DNA of 64,000 nucleotides from JAFDZO01 sp044226845. GTDB lineage: Bacteria > Bacteroidota > Ignavibacteria > Tepidaquicellales > Tepidaquicellaceae. A program made the translations under genes and the position numbers. This document shows, piece by piece, positions 26,711 through 35,514 of this stretch (position 1 is the stretch's first letter; each line of letters starts with the position of its first letter). The DNA lies in assembly GCA_044226845.1 (NCBI GenBank), contig JBGAGG010000001.1:186001-250000 (forward strand). The letters are read 5' to 3'. The notes beneath the pieces are model-generated. The model had not been told where the DNA came from, did no database searches, and saw only the letters and a list, made by a program, of their open reading frames with translations.

Positions 26711-26799
26711 TAAACCTTTAGACGCAAAAAAGTTGAATTTCTTGTTGTCACAATTTGAATTAAATTTAATTAATTATATAAATCAAAATAGACCCTTCT

Positions 26800-27549
26800 A
26801 TGAAAAAAAATATCGTATTGATTCTTGCAGTTCTTGTAACATTCTCGCTTTACTCGTGTGGTAAAAAGGATGAAGTAAAGCCGACAACCGAAACTAAAAA
26901 AGAAGAGCCGAAGAAAGAAGTTGAAACCAAAACAGAGAAAGCACCTGAAGCAACCGGGCAGAATACCGGCAAGCTTGAGATTTTAAAATTCGATAAGAAA
27001 GATATTCCTTCAGATGTAAAATTCAAAGGCAAAGTAATGGGCGGCGCAAGATGGAAAGATGCTAACGGCGAGAACTTACTTTTAATAACTGAAACAGAAA
27101 TTCAAAACGGAAAAGATAAAGAAGGCAACGAAGCAATTTCAAAAGAATTGTTTGCCTATAATTATATTTTGAAGTCAGGTGAAAATTCTGTGCTTTGGCA
27201 GATAAATGATTTTGTAAAAGACTGTCCGCTTGATTTGGCTTTGAACTACAATCCTAATTCATTGACAGTTACTGATATGAATGAAAATGGAATTGCTGAA
27301 ACGACATTCCTTTACAGAATGTCCTGCAAAGGTGATGTAAGCCCCGATGATTTAAAATTAATGATGCACGAAGGAAAAGATAAGTACGCTTTAAGAGGAA
27401 CGAATGAACTGAAATATAAAGTTGACGGCAAAACAACAAGAGAAGGCGGGGATTATAAAGTTGATGCATCTTTCGATAAAGCTCCGAAAAGCTTTCTTGA
27501 ATATGCAAAGGAACAATGGGATAAATTTAAAACTCAGGAACTAAACTGA
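26800..27549 (+). CDS. Lipoprotein, possibly M949_RS01915-type family
   Basis: Lipoprotein signal with lipobox LYSC (Cys20), then a Lys/Glu/Thr-rich linker to about residue 55. The folded part has 'GGARWKDANGENLLLITETE', 'NSVLWQINDFVKDCPLDLAL' and 'TDMNENGIAETTFLYRMSCKGDVSPDDLKLMM'. This resembles a family labelled as surface-polysaccharide-related (M949_RS01915) in Bacteroidota; that match is from memory and the role is unproven. 'TVTDMNENGIAE' is an EF-hand-like Asp-rich loop also seen in FG-GAP-type proteins. The next gene starts 15 nt downstream. Confidence 0.72.
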   Translation: MKKNIVLILAVLVTFSLYSCGKKDEVKPTTETKKEEPKKEVETKTEKAPEATGQNTGKLEILKFDKKDIPSDVKFKGKVMGGARWKDANGENLLLITETEIQNGKDKEGNEAISKELFAYNYILKSGENSVLWQINDFVKDCPLDLALNYNPNSLTVTDMNENGIAETTFLYRMSCKGDVSPDDLKLMMHEGKDKYALRGTNELKYKVDGKTTREGGDYKVDASFDKAPKSFLEYAKEQWDKFKTQELN

Positions 27550-27563
27550 TAAACTTTCTCGAT

Positions 27564-29474
27564 GTGAAAAAAATTTTTATAATAATTTTTTTTCTTTTCA
27601 GCTTTAATCTGTTCGGGCAGTTCAAAAATGATATGCCCGTTTCAGAGCTTGAGAAAAATTTTCACATTAAAAAAAATTTCCGTAATATCGCTAACTACAA
27701 AAGCGATACAACTATAAATGTAAATTATTATAAGCTTGAGCTTGCTCTGCAAACAGTTCCGAATTTATTAATTGGCAAGGTTACAATTAATTCTGTAGTA
27801 ACTGTAGCTTCGATAAATTCTTTAACAAGCTTCTCACATACTAACGATAAAATTCAAATTACTCTTCCTCGCTCATACACTCAAAATGAGTTAACTTCCA
27901 TTACAATTTATTATCACGGACTACCTGACCCAACAGGGTTCGGAAGCTTTGAGTTTGGCAGTCATAGTAATACTCCTGTTATATGGACATTAAGCGAGCC
28001 TTTCGGCTCCAGTGACTGGTTTCCATGTAAAAATGTACCTGATGATAAAGCCGATTCAAACGATGTATGGATCACATGCGCGGAAAATTTTACAGCAGTA
28101 TCTAATGGTTTATTAAAAGAAGTTACAACAAACGGTAACGGAACAAAGACATATAAGTGGCACGGTTCTTATCCAATTGCAAATTATCTGATATCTCTTG
28201 CTGTTACAAATTATATACAGTATGATTTGTACTTTAAATATTCACCAAGCGATTCAATGCCGTTCAATAATTTTATTTATCCGGAGCACTTCGCGACTCT
28301 AAAGCCTCAGATAGATAAAACAATTGATATGCTAAGTTTTTATTCATCCGTTTACGGGCTCTATCCTTTCATTAAAGAAAAATACGGACATGTTGAATTC
28401 GGAAGACTGGCCGGCATGGAGCATCAGACAATTTCTTCCATGGGATACTGGAGCGATGATATAATTGCGCACGAGCTAACTCATCAATGGTTTGGTGATA
28501 AAATTACCTGTAAAGACTGGCATCATATCTGGCTGAACGAGGGCTTTGCAACTTATGGCGAAGCATTGTATGAAGAGCACGTCCGAGGGAAAATCGGTTA
28601 TGAAGGATTTATGCAGGCAATAATGAATAATGCAAAGAATGCGCACGGTTCGATTTACGTTCAGGATATTGAAAGCGTTGAAGAAATATTTGACGGAACG
28701 AGAACATACGCAAAAGGCGGAACAGTACTGCATATGCTTAGAAATGTTATAGGGGATTCGTTATACTTTGCCTCGATAAAAAGATATGTTGCAGATACAA
28801 CTCTCGCATATAAGAATGCTGTTACTGAAGACTTTCAAAGAAATGTTGAAGCAGTAACAGGACAAAATCTGAATTATTTTTTCAGGCAATGGATTTACGG
28901 TGAGAATTATCCTAAGTATAATGTCGGCATGAATTCATCTGATGCGGGAAACGGATTTTATAATACGTCAGTAAAGATAGAGCAGGTGGTAAATACAAAT
29001 CCTGCGTTCTTTACTATGCCGATAGATATAAAATTATTTTTTGATGAGGCGGATACTACGTTTACAGTTTTTAATAATTCTCAGGTACAAACTTTTAGTT
29101 TTATCACAAAGCAAAAAACAAATATCTTCAAGGTTGATCCCGATAATAAAATATTGTGCAAGATAACAGGTGATGAACCCGTTACTCCGGTAAGCTATTC
29201 GTTATCGCAAAATTATCCTAATCCTTTCAATCCGTCGACTACAATTACATATCAGATTTTAAGAAGCTCAGATGTGCAGTTAAAAATTTACAATATGCTC
29301 GGTCAGGAAATTAGAAATTTCTCCTATACAAATCAGAAAGACGGCAAATACAAAATTATATTTGATTCCTTCGGATTATCTTCCGGAACATATTTTTATA
29401 AGCTTTCAGCTACGGATACAAAATCAGGCGAAGTGCTTTTTACTGACTCAAAATCTATGGTATTGGTAAAATAA
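27564..29474 (+). CDS. M1 family metallopeptidase, T9SS-exported
   Basis: Start is GTG at 27564, immediately before a signal peptide (KKIFIIIFFLFSFNLFGQ). The M1 catalytic domain has the zinc site HELTHQWFGD near residue 302 with the second Glu ligand in 'WLNEGFATYGEAL'. 'RLAGMEHQTI' takes the place of the GAMEN exopeptidase loop, and a Tyr for transition-state stabilisation lies in 'DGTRTYAKGGTVL'. This fits an aminopeptidase degrading peptides outside the cell. A T9SS sorting domain (LSQNYPNPFNPSTTITYQIL to SKSMVLVK) ends the protein. It starts 15 nt after the lipoprotein stop and may share its transcript. Confidence 0.93.
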   Translation: MKKIFIIIFFLFSFNLFGQFKNDMPVSELEKNFHIKKNFRNIANYKSDTTINVNYYKLELALQTVPNLLIGKVTINSVVTVASINSLTSFSHTNDKIQITLPRSYTQNELTSITIYYHGLPDPTGFGSFEFGSHSNTPVIWTLSEPFGSSDWFPCKNVPDDKADSNDVWITCAENFTAVSNGLLKEVTTNGNGTKTYKWHGSYPIANYLISLAVTNYIQYDLYFKYSPSDSMPFNNFIYPEHFATLKPQIDKTIDMLSFYSSVYGLYPFIKEKYGHVEFGRLAGMEHQTISSMGYWSDDIIAHELTHQWFGDKITCKDWHHIWLNEGFATYGEALYEEHVRGKIGYEGFMQAIMNNAKNAHGSIYVQDIESVEEIFDGTRTYAKGGTVLHMLRNVIGDSLYFASIKRYVADTTLAYKNAVTEDFQRNVEAVTGQNLNYFFRQWIYGENYPKYNVGMNSSDAGNGFYNTSVKIEQVVNTNPAFFTMPIDIKLFFDEADTTFTVFNNSQVQTFSFITKQKTNIFKVDPDNKILCKITGDEPVTPVSYSLSQNYPNPFNPSTTITYQILRSSDVQLKIYNMLGQEIRNFSYTNQKDGKYKIIFDSFGLSSGTYFYKLSATDTKSGEVLFTDSKSMVLVK

Positions 29475-29476
29475 AA

Positions 29477-29935
29477 TCAGTTCACTGCAACGTACAAATC
29501 GCACTCGGAATCATCTGCATCACCTTTAAATCTTTCATCATATACTTCGAAATCAGGGGCTTCAAATTTTTTCTTATTAGCAGGGTCCTTAACCCATTTA
29601 CCGTAAACAAAAGCAACCGTCTGCGGGAAATTTGCTATTGAGCCTTTGTGTGTAAATACTGCGTATTTGTTATCAGGAATTTCAACTGTGTCGAATCCCT
29701 CGGGGAGATTTTCAAAATCGCTTACTGCAACACCTGCTATATAATAAATATTTCCTTCGGCATCCATATCGTAGCAGACTCCGTAAGTTTCGTTTTTATT
29801 AATTCTGTTTTGTGCTTCATCTATTCTTGGCACAAATTTATCCCATAAATGTCCAATATCAGGCTGAGGATTTTTGCCTACATACTTCAACCCTGCTACT
29901 TTAAATCCTTTTCTCTCTGTGAATTTAGGTTCCAT
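29477..29935 (-). CDS. GyrI-like/AraC effector-binding domain protein
   Basis: 152-residue stand-alone GyrI-like (AraC_E_bind, SHS2-fold) domain: 'FKVAGLKYVGKNPQPDIGHLWDKFVPRI', 'YGVCYDMDAEGNIYYIAGVAV' and 'KYAVFTHKGSIANFPQTVAFVYGKWV'. Such domains bind small hydrophobic molecules, act as drug sensors or, in some members, as hydrolases. No DNA-binding domain is fused. It converges on the M1 peptidase gene with a 2-nt gap, and an ABC ATPase gene lies upstream on the same strand. Confidence 0.9.
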   Translation of the reverse strand: MEPKFTERKGFKVAGLKYVGKNPQPDIGHLWDKFVPRIDEAQNRINKNETYGVCYDMDAEGNIYYIAGVAVSDFENLPEGFDTVEIPDNKYAVFTHKGSIANFPQTVAFVYGKWVKDPANKKKFEAPDFEVYDERFKGDADDSECDLYVAVN

Positions 29936-29958
29936 GGTTTATATTATTAGATTTTGAT

Positions 29959-30645
29959 TTATATAATTTGTTTTAAGGTATCTATTTTGCTTTGAAGTTT
30001 TTTATCGATGACAGAGCTTTGTATTAAATCATATTCATCCGGATAAAATACTTTTTCAATTTTTTTATCGTTGAGATAGTGAATTTCATCGCATATTCCT
30101 GTCAGTGTTTCAAGTATATGTGAAGTTAAAATAATTATTTTTCCTTTTTCTTTAAACTGCTTTATGACGTTGTTCAATACCTGGTTTGTTTCCATGTCAA
30201 GATTATTGAACGGCTCATCAAGCAAAAGCAAAGGTCGCTCCAGTGCAAATACTCCAATGGCGGCAAGCTTTTTTTTCATGCCCGAAGAATATGTTTCCAC
30301 CGGCTCATCCAAGGGAAGTTCAAAAATGCTGTTCCATTTTTCTATATCAAAATCAGGATGTTTCCATTTTATTATTCTTAAATATTCTCTCCCCGTAATT
30401 TTTGAATAAAAATAATTCGCTGTTTCAAGGTAGCCTATATCACTAAGTCTGATATCTCTGTTACTGAATTCTATATTACCTTTATTTAAAGGAACGATTC
30501 CGCAGATTGCTTTTATGAGAGTAGTTTTACCTGAACCATTCAATCCCATCAATCCGTAAATTTTTCCTTCATTTCCTTCGAAAGAGAAATTTTCAAGAAC
30601 TGAATGCTCTCCGTATTTCACATTTATATCTGATATTTTAAGCAT
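29959..30645 (-). CDS. ABC transporter ATP-binding protein
   Basis: 228 residues with Walker A GLNGSGKTT, signature YSSGMKKKL, Walker B LLLLDEPFNNLD and H-loop ILTSHIL. It is short and lacks a C-terminal extension, as in ABC-2-type exporters. No permease follows. The membrane protein gene starting 73 nt away at 30718 on the other strand is the probable partner, forming a divergent pair. Substrate unknown. Confidence 0.92.
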   Translation of the reverse strand: MLKISDINVKYGEHSVLENFSFEGNEGKIYGLMGLNGSGKTTLIKAICGIVPLNKGNIEFSNRDIRLSDIGYLETANYFYSKITGREYLRIIKWKHPDFDIEKWNSIFELPLDEPVETYSSGMKKKLAAIGVFALERPLLLLDEPFNNLDMETNQVLNNVIKQFKEKGKIIILTSHILETLTGICDEIHYLNDKKIEKVFYPDEYDLIQSSVIDKKLQSKIDTLKQII

Positions 30646-30717
30646 GTGGGTTTAGATGTAAAAATATTATTCTGTATCTAAATTAATTCTTTTCGTATAA
30701 TATATATAGAATAAAAA

Positions 30718-31692
30718 ATGGCAACAGAATTTTATATAGTAAGGTTAAGAATACTCTCCGCTTTACGCTGGATAAGAGAGCTGGGTTTCGTAAGGATTAT
30801 TATTTTGATATTACTCGCAGCGGGAGTGTATAACTCTTTATACAATATGCGCAGCACCCCTGCAGGAATAGCAGCTATTATACTTCTTGGCGCAAGCATA
30901 ATATACTCAATTCACTTTTCAAGAAAAGATGATTTCTTTCTTAGTTCACTTAATGTAAATAAAAAGTTTCTTTTTGCATTAGAATATTTTTTATATTCTA
31001 TACCTTTTATAATTTTAATTCTCTGTTCCGATAAGTTTTATTTTATAGCTATTCTTTTTATTCTAATCGTAATATTAGTAAATGTGAAGAGCGGCAATAG
31101 CTTAAAAATATATTTTTCCTCTGAAAAATCTCTTTTTCCTTCGTATGCCTTTGAGTGGATTGCCGGGCTGCGGACTAATATTATTCCAATATTCATCATC
31201 TATTTACTTGGGCTGGTATTTTGTTTCCACATTGCCGGCGGAGTGCTTGCAATTATTCTCCTCACTCTTATTTTTTCATCCTTTTTTATAGAAAATGAAC
31301 AGTTGTTGTTTATAGAAGCCTATAAACTAAAAGGAAAAAAGTTTTTGTTTGAAAAAATTATTCAGTCAGCAAAAATTTTTCTTGCAATTATTTTTCCTTT
31401 AGTATTACTCCATCTTATATTTTTTTATGAAAGATGGTATTTAATAACGGGTGTTACTTTTATCTGCCTGATAATTATTTTAGCTTCCTTACTTACAAAG
31501 TATGCTTTTTATTCGGAAGATATCTCAAGTTCGAAGATGAATTACATTATTAACGGAGTAATTGTGTTCTCATTTGTATCTGCTTTTTATATGACGGGAC
31601 CGTTTCTTTTCCCGCTTCCCTTCATTATGATGGTTTATTTATATAAAAAAGCCTCACAAAACCTCAAAAATGTACGTTATATTGCCTTTTAA
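30718..31692 (+). CDS. Polytopic membrane protein, probable partner of the divergent ABC ATPase
   Basis: 324 residues with about nine or ten hydrophobic segments, for example 'FVRIIILILLAAGVY', 'FYFIAILFILIVILVNV' and 'ILASLLTKYAFY'. No family motif is recognised. A divergent ABC ATPase without its own permease makes a transporter role likely; that is inference from position. A TATAAT-like box in the 72-nt divergent spacer just upstream of the ATG could be its -10 element. Confidence 0.7.
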   Translation: MATEFYIVRLRILSALRWIRELGFVRIIILILLAAGVYNSLYNMRSTPAGIAAIILLGASIIYSIHFSRKDDFFLSSLNVNKKFLFALEYFLYSIPFIILILCSDKFYFIAILFILIVILVNVKSGNSLKIYFSSEKSLFPSYAFEWIAGLRTNIIPIFIIYLLGLVFCFHIAGGVLAIILLTLIFSSFFIENEQLLFIEAYKLKGKKFLFEKIIQSAKIFLAIIFPLVLLHLIFFYERWYLITGVTFICLIIILASLLTKYAFYSEDISSSKMNYIINGVIVFSFVSAFYMTGPFLFPLPFIMMVYLYKKASQNLKNVRYIAF

Positions 31693-31802
31693 TTCTTATA
31701 TTGGAGCTATTATGTGTATTTATTTGTTGATTTTAATAGATTACATTAGTGGTCAATTAATTAAAGTATTTTTTATTAAATTTATACCTCTAAAAACTAA
31801 AA

Positions 31803-33257
31803 ATGAAAACGAAATATTTTTTACTTTTTCTTTTGCTTGCATGCATAGGGGGCAGCAATGTGAAGGCTCAATACGTTTTGCAGGATGCATATCCTACTCT
31901 CACCTTTAACTCAATTACAGAATGCGTTACTGCGCCGGATGCGGCAAATAGATTATTTGTAGTCAGTCAGAAAGGTATCATCTATGTGCTGAACATGACA
32001 ACAAATCCACCGACATCCAAAGTTTTTCTTGATATTTCAGACAGAGTTTCTCCATCTTCCTCAGGAAGTGAAGTAGGATTATTGGGTCTCGCTTTTCACC
32101 CAAGTTATACAACAAACGGATATTTCTTTGTTGACTATACTTCCAGTTCATCGGGTTCACTTAAATCATATATTGCACGATATCAGGTCGGCTCCAATCC
32201 TGATTCAGCATTAAAAAGCAGCGAATTAATATTTCTCACTCAGTCACAGCCTTACTCAAATCACAATGGCGGGAAAGTTTTATTCGGACCTGACGGATAT
32301 TTATATATTTCTTTCGGTGACGGCGGTTCAGGCGGAGACCCTCAGGGTAACGGACAGAACAGGGCAACCCTATTAGGAAAAATTTTAAGAATAGATGTAA
32401 ACACACCTTCGGGCGGAAATCAATACTCAATTCCACCAAGCAATCCTTATTTCGGAAGCACACAATACAAACAGGAAATTTTCGCATACGGATTAAGAAA
32501 TCCATGGAAAACATCTTTTGATTTCACAACCGGCAGATTCTGGTGCGCAGATGTTGGCCAAAGCGCGAGAGAAGAAGTTGATATAATAGTAAGCGGCGGT
32601 AACTATGGCTGGAACGTAATGGAGGGAAATATCTGCTACAGTCCTTCGTCAGGATGTGATACTTCCGGAAAGATAAAACCTATCATGGATTACGGCAGAA
32701 GTGATTGCAGTTCCATTACCGGCGGATACGTAGTAAGAAGCAGCCCGCAGCTTCCTGACCTCGAAGGAAAATATGTTTTCGGCGATTACGGAACAAGAAA
32801 AATTTTCTCTATTGCCTATGACGGCACAACAGCAACTTCAACTTTTCTTTTAACCGGTGGCTCAGCTATCTCATCATGGGGAGTTGATAAAAGCAAAAAT
32901 CTTTACGCCTGCACATACGGAACATCAGGAAAGTTAATGAAACTTGTAGATACAAGAGTCGGAGTTGAAGGTCTTGGAAACATAATTCCTGATCAGTTTT
33001 ATTTAATGCAGAACTATCCAAATCCTTTTAACCCGTCAACAAAAATTACTTTTGCACTTCCACAATCAGGAAACGTAACTTTAGCAGTTTATGATAACTC
33101 AGGAAAAATTGTACAGACTTTAGTTAATAATGAAAACATGAACTCAGGCACATATACAAAAGATTTTAATGCTGTTAATTTATCAAGCGGTGTTTATTAT
33201 TACAAGCTTGTAACAAACAGCTTCAGCGAAACAAAGAAGATGCTTTTAGTGAAGTAA
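31803..33257 (+). CDS. PQQ-dependent sugar dehydrogenase (GSDH family), T9SS-exported
   Basis: 484 residues with signal peptide (KTKYFLLFLLLACIGGSNVKAQ) and the same propeller landmarks as the protein at 20346: 'EVGLLGLAFHPSYTTNGYFFV', 'NHNGGKVLFGPDGYLYISFGD', 'LLGKILRIDVN', 'FAYGLRNPWKTS' and 'NYGWNVMEGN'. It should oxidise sugars or sugar alcohols outside the cell with PQQ. A T9SS sorting domain (MQNYPNPFNPSTKITFAL to KKMLLVK) ends it. No PQQ biosynthesis genes are in the window. A terminator follows at 33283. Confidence 0.92.
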   Translation: MKTKYFLLFLLLACIGGSNVKAQYVLQDAYPTLTFNSITECVTAPDAANRLFVVSQKGIIYVLNMTTNPPTSKVFLDISDRVSPSSSGSEVGLLGLAFHPSYTTNGYFFVDYTSSSSGSLKSYIARYQVGSNPDSALKSSELIFLTQSQPYSNHNGGKVLFGPDGYLYISFGDGGSGGDPQGNGQNRATLLGKILRIDVNTPSGGNQYSIPPSNPYFGSTQYKQEIFAYGLRNPWKTSFDFTTGRFWCADVGQSAREEVDIIVSGGNYGWNVMEGNICYSPSSGCDTSGKIKPIMDYGRSDCSSITGGYVVRSSPQLPDLEGKYVFGDYGTRKIFSIAYDGTTATSTFLLTGGSAISSWGVDKSKNLYACTYGTSGKLMKLVDTRVGVEGLGNIIPDQFYLMQNYPNPFNPSTKITFALPQSGNVTLAVYDNSGKIVQTLVNNENMNSGTYTKDFNAVNLSSGVYYYKLVTNSFSETKKMLLVK

Positions 33258-33282
33258 TTTTTATACAATAAAGATTTAAAAG

Positions 33283-33319
33283 AAAACCCTTTGTGAAGAA
33301 AATTCGCAAAGGGTTTTTT
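33283..33319 (+). terminator. Rho-independent terminator after the second sugar dehydrogenase gene
   Basis: 11-bp stem AAAACCCTTTG with CAAAGGGTTTT, extended by two or three pairs, followed by a T-run. It lies 25 nt after the stop. Leftward transcripts from the tandem array end nearby at 33346 and could also use it. Confidence 0.88.
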
Positions 33320-33345
33320 GTTTTACGCCGGGCTTTAAAAATAAA

Positions 33346-35514
33346 TTATTTTATTAAAATCATTTTTTTAGTTTCCTGTATTCCATCCGTAAGCAGCATA
33401 TAGAAATATACTCCCGCTGCATAGCGAGAAGCATTCCAGTTTATCTCATGTGCTCCCGCGGATAAATTTTCATCAAGCAAAGTTTCCATCTTCCTTCCCA
33501 GAATATCGAAGATGATTATCTTCACAGGAATATTACTGCTTCCATTCAGAGGCAAATCAAATTTTATTTTTGTAGATGGATTGAATGGGTTTGGATAATT
33601 TTGATAGAGGCAAAATGTCTTCACAACTGTTTCGTTGCTGTTAATAAATGTTGATGCTCCGCCATCGGTAGTTTTTGCAATAATACCTTTATCTCCACAC
33701 ATATATCCCGTCTCTGCATTAATAAAATTCATTCCATACAAATTGCCTTCGGGTGCCTTTATTAAAAGCCAATTATCACCCGCGTTTGTAGTTTTATGCA
33801 TATTCCCAAAGCCAGCATAAACATATCCCGTGTTTGAATTTGAAAATCTTAAAGGCCCACTTAAATAACCATCTCCTAAGTATCGGGCTGTCCAGGTTAC
33901 ACCGGAATTTGTAGATTTCCATATAGTCTTTTTCCATGGAAAATTCATACCACCTTCTACTTGACCTGCGACAATTATAGTGTCACGGCTTATGAACTTT
34001 ACATCCCACGCAGAATATATTATGCTTCGCGGTATTGTATCAAAAGAGATTCCCCCATTTGTTGTTTTTCTTAACCATCCGCCGCCGCCGACATAGCCTG
34101 TGTTTTCATCTATGAAATTTACTGTCCAGTTTTGACTACCCAGACTATCGTTAATAAACCAGGTTGAACCCCCATTTGTAGTTTTTACAAATCTGTTATA
34201 TTTGCATACTCCAAACCCGGTATTAACATTCAAGAATTGCATTGATGTTAAACCCCAAATCCCAACGTTTGATGACTCCCATGTTGCACCGTCATTAGTT
34301 GTTTTGTAGAACATAGGATTATAGTAATCTGAAAGATACCATGTATTTCCTCCTGCATAAGCCATTGCACCAAATTTGGTATTACTATTCCCCATGGTAA
34401 ATTTACTCCAGCTGTTACCTGCATTTGTAGTTCTGAATATATTTTGAGACCAGCCCATAGCAAAGCCCGTATTATTATTTTTAAAAACTATATCATCTAA
34501 TTCATCTGTTGTAAACGAATTATTATGGTTTATCCATGAGCTTCCATTGTCAGTTGTCCTTAAACTTAACCCTAACGTACCTGTGCAAATTGCTGTTGTT
34601 GGGTTTATAAAATACAACTGAGTCGGTTTTATATGATAATTAATTGTCATATTTCTGATCTTAGATATTGTCCAGTTTACTCCTGCGTTAGTTGTCCTGC
34701 CGAGTAACGTATCGTTAGCAAGCATGTAACCTGAATTTGCATCTGCAAATCTTATATCGTTAATGGTATATTTTAAAGTATCACCCCAGGTTACACCGCC
34801 GTTTGTCGTTCTTAAAATTCTATCACCGTATATAAAATCCACGCTTCCACAAACAAATCCTGTATTTTCATTTAGAAAAAAAGTTTTATTCGGATGCAGC
34901 CGCGCGTGGCTTGGAATACTATCCCAGGTTAACCCAGCATTTGTTGTTTTCCATAGTTTCAAAAGAAATGATTGTGTGGGTGGATATGACCCTGTGGCAA
35001 ACCCGGTAAAGGCAGAAATAAAATGAAAATCCGTCAACGAAACATTGCCATCCTCCGAAAAAGACTCTGACCAATTAACGCCGCCGTTTATTGTTTTCAC
35101 TATTTTATTTCTCCCGTTATCATATACCAGCATATATCCCATGTTGGAATTAAAAAATTTCATCTTTCTGCTACCAAAAGAAAGATTGGAAATAAAACTC
35201 CAATCAATTCCTCCATTAGTTGTTTTTAATAGTCTGCCTGATGCCATAGATGCATATCCTATAGAGCTATCAACCATAGAAAGACTGCTTGTATATAATT
35301 CTGAATTACTGAAATTATATTCTATCCAGTTTACACCTCCGTTTTGAGTTCTGAATATACTGTTTGTGCTTCGGCATATCCCCGAAGTTTCGGTGAACAT
35401 AGTTAAATCATTATAAGGGGATGCTGTCGGAGTAGGATTTAAATAAATCCATCCCTGCTGAGCAGAACAGATTGAAGAAAGAAAAATAAATATTAATACA
35501 AATATGTTTTTCAT
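33346..35514 (-). CDS. T9SS-exported BNR/Ycf48-like repeat protein, paralogue A
   Basis: 722 residues: signal peptide ending CSAQ, then about a dozen repeats of roughly 45-50 residues centred on 'TTNGGVTWGDTL', 'TTNAGVNWTISK' and 'TTNGGSTWFIND', each preceded by an F-x-(N/D)-x-x-(T/S)-G-(Y/F) strand. These look like the propeller blades of Ycf48/HCF136-like and sortilin/BNR proteins. The end is a T9SS sorting domain (LYQNYPNPFNPSTKIKFDL to KKMILIK). Its ATG overlaps the TGA of paralogue B (ATGA), so translation is coupled. It is closest to paralogue C in sequence. Probably a surface or released binding protein; ligand unknown. Confidence 0.9.
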   Translation of the reverse strand: MKNIFVLIFIFLSSICSAQQGWIYLNPTPTASPYNDLTMFTETSGICRSTNSIFRTQNGGVNWIEYNFSNSELYTSSLSMVDSSIGYASMASGRLLKTTNGGIDWSFISNLSFGSRKMKFFNSNMGYMLVYDNGRNKIVKTINGGVNWSESFSEDGNVSLTDFHFISAFTGFATGSYPPTQSFLLKLWKTTNAGLTWDSIPSHARLHPNKTFFLNENTGFVCGSVDFIYGDRILRTTNGGVTWGDTLKYTINDIRFADANSGYMLANDTLLGRTTNAGVNWTISKIRNMTINYHIKPTQLYFINPTTAICTGTLGLSLRTTDNGSSWINHNNSFTTDELDDIVFKNNNTGFAMGWSQNIFRTTNAGNSWSKFTMGNSNTKFGAMAYAGGNTWYLSDYYNPMFYKTTNDGATWESSNVGIWGLTSMQFLNVNTGFGVCKYNRFVKTTNGGSTWFINDSLGSQNWTVNFIDENTGYVGGGGWLRKTTNGGISFDTIPRSIIYSAWDVKFISRDTIIVAGQVEGGMNFPWKKTIWKSTNSGVTWTARYLGDGYLSGPLRFSNSNTGYVYAGFGNMHKTTNAGDNWLLIKAPEGNLYGMNFINAETGYMCGDKGIIAKTTDGGASTFINSNETVVKTFCLYQNYPNPFNPSTKIKFDLPLNGSSNIPVKIIIFDILGRKMETLLDENLSAGAHEINWNASRYAAGVYFYMLLTDGIQETKKMILIK

